Of a stretch of 64,000 nt of DNA, positions 60,926 through 64,000 are shown piece by piece. Under the pieces are notes generated by a model. It saw only the letters and a list, made by a program, of their open reading frames with translations, searched no databases and was not told where the DNA came from. A program made the position numbers and the translations under genes. The number at the start of each line of letters is the position of its first letter. Within the stretch, counting starts at the first letter, position 1. This stretch comes from Actinomycetales bacterium (GTDB taxonomy: Bacteria > Actinomycetota > Actinomycetes > Actinomycetales > Dermatophilaceae), in NCBI GenBank assembly GCA_016710385.1, contig JADJVX010000022.1, positions 248,001-312,000 on the forward strand, given 5' to 3'.

Positions 60926-62121
60926 TCAGCGAACCTCGGACGGGGCCTTGAGCTGGCCGATCCCCGGGTTGTTGAGCAGGAACTGCGGCATCTTCTCGGC
61001 TGCGAGCGCCTGGAACATCGCCGACGTCAGCGGCTTGTCGGCGTTGAGAATCGAAGCTCCCGCAGACGTCGTGCCGAAGCTCGTGATCGGCGACGTGAGG
61101 AAGGTGACGTTATCAGTGCGAATATCCTTGAGCGACAAGGCAAGTTGGCCGATCGCCTGGTTGGACAGCGCCTCGTCGACGACGAGATTGCGGGTGATCG
61201 CGCCGACCGACTCGTTGAGGGTGACCGGGTTGGTCAGGGTGCCCTTGGAGACCAGCTTGCGCAGCATCTCGCGCAGGAAGTTCTGCTGGCGCTGAATGCG
61301 GTCGAAGTCCCCGCCGGCGAGGCCGTAGCGGGTGCGCACATAGAGCAACGCCTCGTCGCCCATGAGGGTGTGCTCGCCCTTGGTCCACAGCACCTTGCCC
61401 TTGTTGTCCTTGACATCGGCGGGGATGGTGACCGTCACCCCACCGAGGGCCGTCGACAGGTCACGGAAACCGTTCCAGTCGATGATGGCGACATGGTCCA
61501 TCCGGATGCCGGTGAACTGTTCGACGGTCTGCTGCATGAGGCTCGGGCCGCCGAAGGAGAACGCGGCGTTGATCTTGTCCTCGCCATGCCCGGCGATCGG
61601 CACATAGGTGTCGCGAGGATCGACACGACGAAGATGCGCTTCCGGTCGCCCGAGATGTGCATGACCATCATCGTGTCGGAGCGGTGCACGCCCGCCCGCC
61701 ACCGTCCGCTGCGCAGCACCTCGGCGATGCTCGACCCGTCGTCTCCGTTGTCGGCCCCAGCCAGCAGGAAGGTCGTCCCGGGCCCCGCCGGGTCGTCGAC
61801 GGGCACCGTCGCCGGCCGCGCAGTCTCGGGCACGGTCGAGGTGAATCGCCCGATCCCGGACAACTGCTGGTTGGTATAGAACGCGACACCGGCCACTCCC
61901 GCAGCGAGCATCCCGAGCAGGATGAGCAGCGCCAGCACCGCCTTGTGCCGCGTGAAGAAGCCGCCCCGACGCCCGCGGTGCCGCTCGCCGCGCGAGACCA
62001 CGCCAACCCCACCGAGCACATCGTCGGCCCCAGCGTCGACCGGCTCGACCGGCTCGACCGGCTCTACTGATCCGGCAGTCTCGACCGGCTCGTCGCCTGG
62101 CCCGCGTTCCACGTCGCTCAT
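60926..62121 (-). CDS. LytR-CpsA-Psr (LCP) family glycopolymer ligase, one frameshift
   Basis: About 398 residues after correcting one missing base near 61617 (ATCCTCGCG where ATCCCTCGCG gives VVSIPRDTYVPI). A cytoplasmic acidic tail, one membrane helix (AVLALLILLGMLAAGVAGVA, near 65) and the LCP domain follow: TMMVMHISGDRK, PRDTYVPIAGHGEDKINAAF (conserved Arg), VRTRYGLAGGDFDRIQRQQ (second Arg). LCP enzymes attach teichoic acid, arabinogalactan or capsule to peptidoglycan. ATG overlaps the stop of the phosphatase gene (62118-62121), so it is the last gene of a four-gene operon. Confidence 0.85.
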
Positions 62122-62711
62122 CGCACTCCCCCGGCCGGCCGCGTCGGCCCCGTCAGCCACGGCAGGATCACCGCGAGCAGGTCGTCGATCTCGTCGGCAC
62201 AGATCCGCGCCGCCTCCTGGCCCCGCCCGTAGGGATCGGCAACATCCCCGGGCGACACCCCCCGCATCCGGTATGCCGTCCGCACCAGGTCCGCAGGCGA
62301 CCTGCCCGCCGCAGGCGATGTGCCCGCCGCAGGCTCCTCCGCCGCCACTACCTCCAGCGCCATTGCCTCCAGTGCCGCCGCGAACTGCCGGATGGTGAAG
62401 GTCCGCGTGGTCAGCTCGGGGTACTCCTCGAGCACGAACGCCCGGTGCGTCTCCTGCATGGTCAGCACCACGTCGGCCGACCGCACGTGGGGCCCCAACG
62501 GCATACTCGCAAAGCCCTCGGCCGAGCCCCCGCGGGCCTGGAGTTCACGCGCCATCTCGGCGCTCATCGCCATTCCCGGCCGCGCGTGGGTGCCTGCGCC
62601 GGCGAAGAGCACCCCCGAGTCGGCCGCCGTGAGCGCGACCGCGCGGCGGGTGGCGTAGGCCGACCGGCAGATGTTGGCCGTGCAGACAAAAGGACCTTCA
62701 CGACGGTCCAC
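62118..62711 (-). CDS. Low-molecular-weight protein tyrosine phosphatase
   Basis: 197 residues from GTG 62711. FVCTANICRSAY near residue 10 is the C(X)5R-S phosphate loop, and ADPYGRG near the C-terminus supplies the general acid Asp. Wzb-like enzymes of this type control polysaccharide export by dephosphorylating a tyrosine kinase. An Ala/Glu-rich insert before the C-terminal quarter is longer than usual. Overlaps both neighbours (PqqD-like upstream, LCP downstream), so it is part of the surface-polymer operon. Confidence 0.85.
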   Translation of the reverse strand: MDRREGPFVCTANICRSAYATRRAVALTAADSGVLFAGAGTHARPGMAMSAEMARELQARGGSAEGFASMPLGPHVRSADVVLTMQETHRAFVLEEYPELTTRTFTIRQFAAALEAMALEVVAAEEPAAGTSPAAGRSPADLVRTAYRMRGVSPGDVADPYGRGQEAARICADEIDDLLAVILPWLTGPTRPAGGVR

Positions 62712-63098
62712 TCTCCACGAGGAAGCCCCGAGCCACCAAGTCGGTGAGGAAACCCTCGACCTGGGCGGCCAACTCGGCAGCGCTGACCGCCGCCCCGGCC
62801 GCCGCTTCCTGGGCCACCTCCAGCACCTGCGCGCCGCGCACCCGGCCGGCTCTGCCGCGACCGCCCAGAACAGCAAGAAAGCCGACTCTTCGAGCACGAC
62901 GATCGGGCCGCGCGGCAGGAGGGCCAGGTATGCCGTGTCCGTCGCCGCCTGCACGTCCTCCTCCGCCGTCACGTATGCCGTGTCCGGCCCGACGGCATAC
63001 CAGCAGAGCACCCAACGCGGCTCGGCGGGCAACCCGGACGCCGACGACCGATCGCCGTCCGGCCCGGGCAGGTCATCGCGGGTGCGGTCGCCGGTCAT
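62698..63098 (-). CDS. PqqD-like protein, one frameshift
   Basis: About 133 residues after correcting a shift near 62855. The first part RGPIVVLEESAFLLFWAVA is in one frame; the second, VLEVAQEAAAGAAVSAAELA to FLTDLVARGFLVES, is in another. Together they match the PqqD fold, which in polymer or peptide clusters binds a precursor or partner enzyme. ATG overlaps the stop of the nucleotidyltransferase gene (63095-63098), and the stop overlaps the phosphatase start. The break may be a sequence error. Confidence 0.6.
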
Positions 63099-64000
63099 GA
63101 CGACCCACCCCGGGGCCGACGTCCGGCGGGCCGCCCGAGGCGAGCCCGGACCGATGCGGCGACGACCTGCGAGCCGTCGCGCAGCCCGAGCCACACCCGG
63201 TAGCCGAACTCCTGCGCGATCTCGGCCCGGGTCGGCTCCCGACCCAGACGCAGCGCGAGCGCGTCGGTGTTGACCGGCACCGAGTGCAGGGCAGCGCGGG
63301 CCTTGCCGCGCAGTGTCGGCTGGGCCAAGACCAGGCCGATGGCCTTCTCGAAACGGCTGCCACCTTGCGAATAGGCCGCCCACAAGGCGTGATCGCGCGC
63401 GTGACGGTGCTCGTCGAGTTCACCGAGGGCGGCAGCGAGGGCGACCGTCGAGCCCAGGTCGGCGGCCAGGCCCCGGACCGCGGCCTGGCCGGCGCTGTCC
63501 AGCGCTGCCCAGATCCGCGGGACCTCGGTCGTGCCGCGGGACTCGTCGCGGGCCGCGTGCAGCAGCAGTACGAGGGCTTGACCGATGCGATCTGGCACCT
63601 GGCAGGGCCATCCCGCGATCGGCAGCCTCTCGCGGTGCGCCCACAGCCGGTCGAAGACCGCATCAGGGGTGGCCTGGAACCCGGGGAACTGCCGGTGCAC
63701 GTCGATATAGCCCCAGTCGGGGTTCCAGTAGTTGGCGGCGTGCTCGAAGGGTGACCCGGTCTCGAATTCGGAGTAGCGCTCCCAGCCCAGGCCGGTCAGC
63801 GCGCTGACGAAGGTGTCGAGGTGGGCCGGGCGCACGAGCACGTCGACATCGGTGCCGGACCGGCCGGGGTAACTCAGGGCCGGGTCGACGGCCGGCCCCT
63901 TGACGTGCAACAGGTCGACGGAGTGCTCGTCGGCGACCCGTTGGGTGAGGGCATGGGCCAACCGCACCCGCACCGACATCGGCATCGGCAGGTCAGTCAT
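63095..64000 (-). CDS. Nucleotidyltransferase-fold protein (NTP_transf_5 type), reaches window edge
   Basis: 301 residues from an ATG at the last base of the window; an earlier start outside is possible. VKGPAVDPALSYPG and TDVDVLVRPAHLD carry the DxD of the uncharacterised nucleotidyltransferase family common in actinobacterial polysaccharide and peptide clusters. The middle ERYSEFETGSPFEHAANYW and DWGYIDVHRQF are family-typical (His near 120). First visible gene of the coupled operon with PqqD-like, tyrosine phosphatase and LCP genes. Substrate unknown. Confidence 0.8.
   Translation of the reverse strand: MTDLPMPMSVRVRLAHALTQRVADEHSVDLLHVKGPAVDPALSYPGRSGTDVDVLVRPAHLDTFVSALTGLGWERYSEFETGSPFEHAANYWNPDWGYIDVHRQFPGFQATPDAVFDRLWAHRERLPIAGWPCQVPDRIGQALVLLLHAARDESRGTTEVPRIWAALDSAGQAAVRGLAADLGSTVALAAALGELDEHRHARDHALWAAYSQGGSRFEKAIGLVLAQPTLRGKARAALHSVPVNTDALALRLGREPTRAEIAQEFGYRVWLGLRDGSQVVAASVRARLGRPAGRRPRGGSS

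Noticed and set aside
1..64000. tRNA, tmRNA or rRNA genes
   Set aside because: No cloverleaf with a GGTTCRA-type arm and no rRNA-like stretch was found when reading both strands by eye; a covariance search would settle it.

Overview
The window is high-GC DNA (about 70% by eye). Gene families, short leaders, many GTG starts and many 4-bp ATGA/GTGA overlaps point to an actinobacterium. The non-palindromic octamer CGGCATAC (complement GTATGCCG) is scattered over genes and intergenic DNA, a habit I associate with Intrasporangiaceae-like genomes (inference only). No rRNA, tRNA or CRISPR array was found.

Layout. 0.2-12.6 kb is mostly chromosomal: an exported PKD-like protein and a lipoprotein, LtrA, an M20 amidohydrolase, a cellulose-synthase-like glycosyltransferase, a flavin amine oxidase, an MMPL exporter with its TetR regulator, and an epimerase. 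12.7-15.5 kb holds a split HipA-type kinase locus whose partner carries a HIRAN domain, then a chimeric hsdM remnant, DUF3224 and an ASCH remnant. 15.7-20.1 kb holds an NHL protein coupled to an endonuclease/exonuclease/phosphatase-fold enzyme, and a Fic AMPylase. 20.4-25.4 kb holds a metallo-beta-lactamase-fold hydrolase divergent from a MerR regulator, and a DUF6326/histidine kinase/response regulator operon. 25.5-36.6 kb is an 8-kb RHS/YD-repeat gene with a 29-residue-repeat tail, plus a large LuxR-type ATPase regulator. 36.8-41.6 kb has small redox and stress operons with MarR and TetR regulators and a second LtrA.

42.3-55.4 kb looks like an acquired island. It lies between two 71-bp direct repeats (62/71 identical), lacks the genome octamer, and carries a PIN-like DUF4935 gene, a decayed IS256-type transposase, a DUF2188/DUF1883-TIR pair, an AlbA-like protein, a secreted helix-hairpin-helix protein with a two-component system, and gene remnants. 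Its right edge lies directly 3' of dnaB.

55.4-64 kb is chromosomal: dnaB with a class 3 mini-intein, a DnaA-box cluster upstream, DUF2277, a gamma-glutamylcyclotransferase, AlkD and MATE, and a coupled nucleotidyltransferase/PqqD/tyrosine phosphatase/LCP operon for cell-surface polymer.

Caution: many reading frames, including essential dnaB, are broken by single-base indels in short homopolymers, mostly after 42 kb. Some pseudogene calls may therefore reflect sequence errors.
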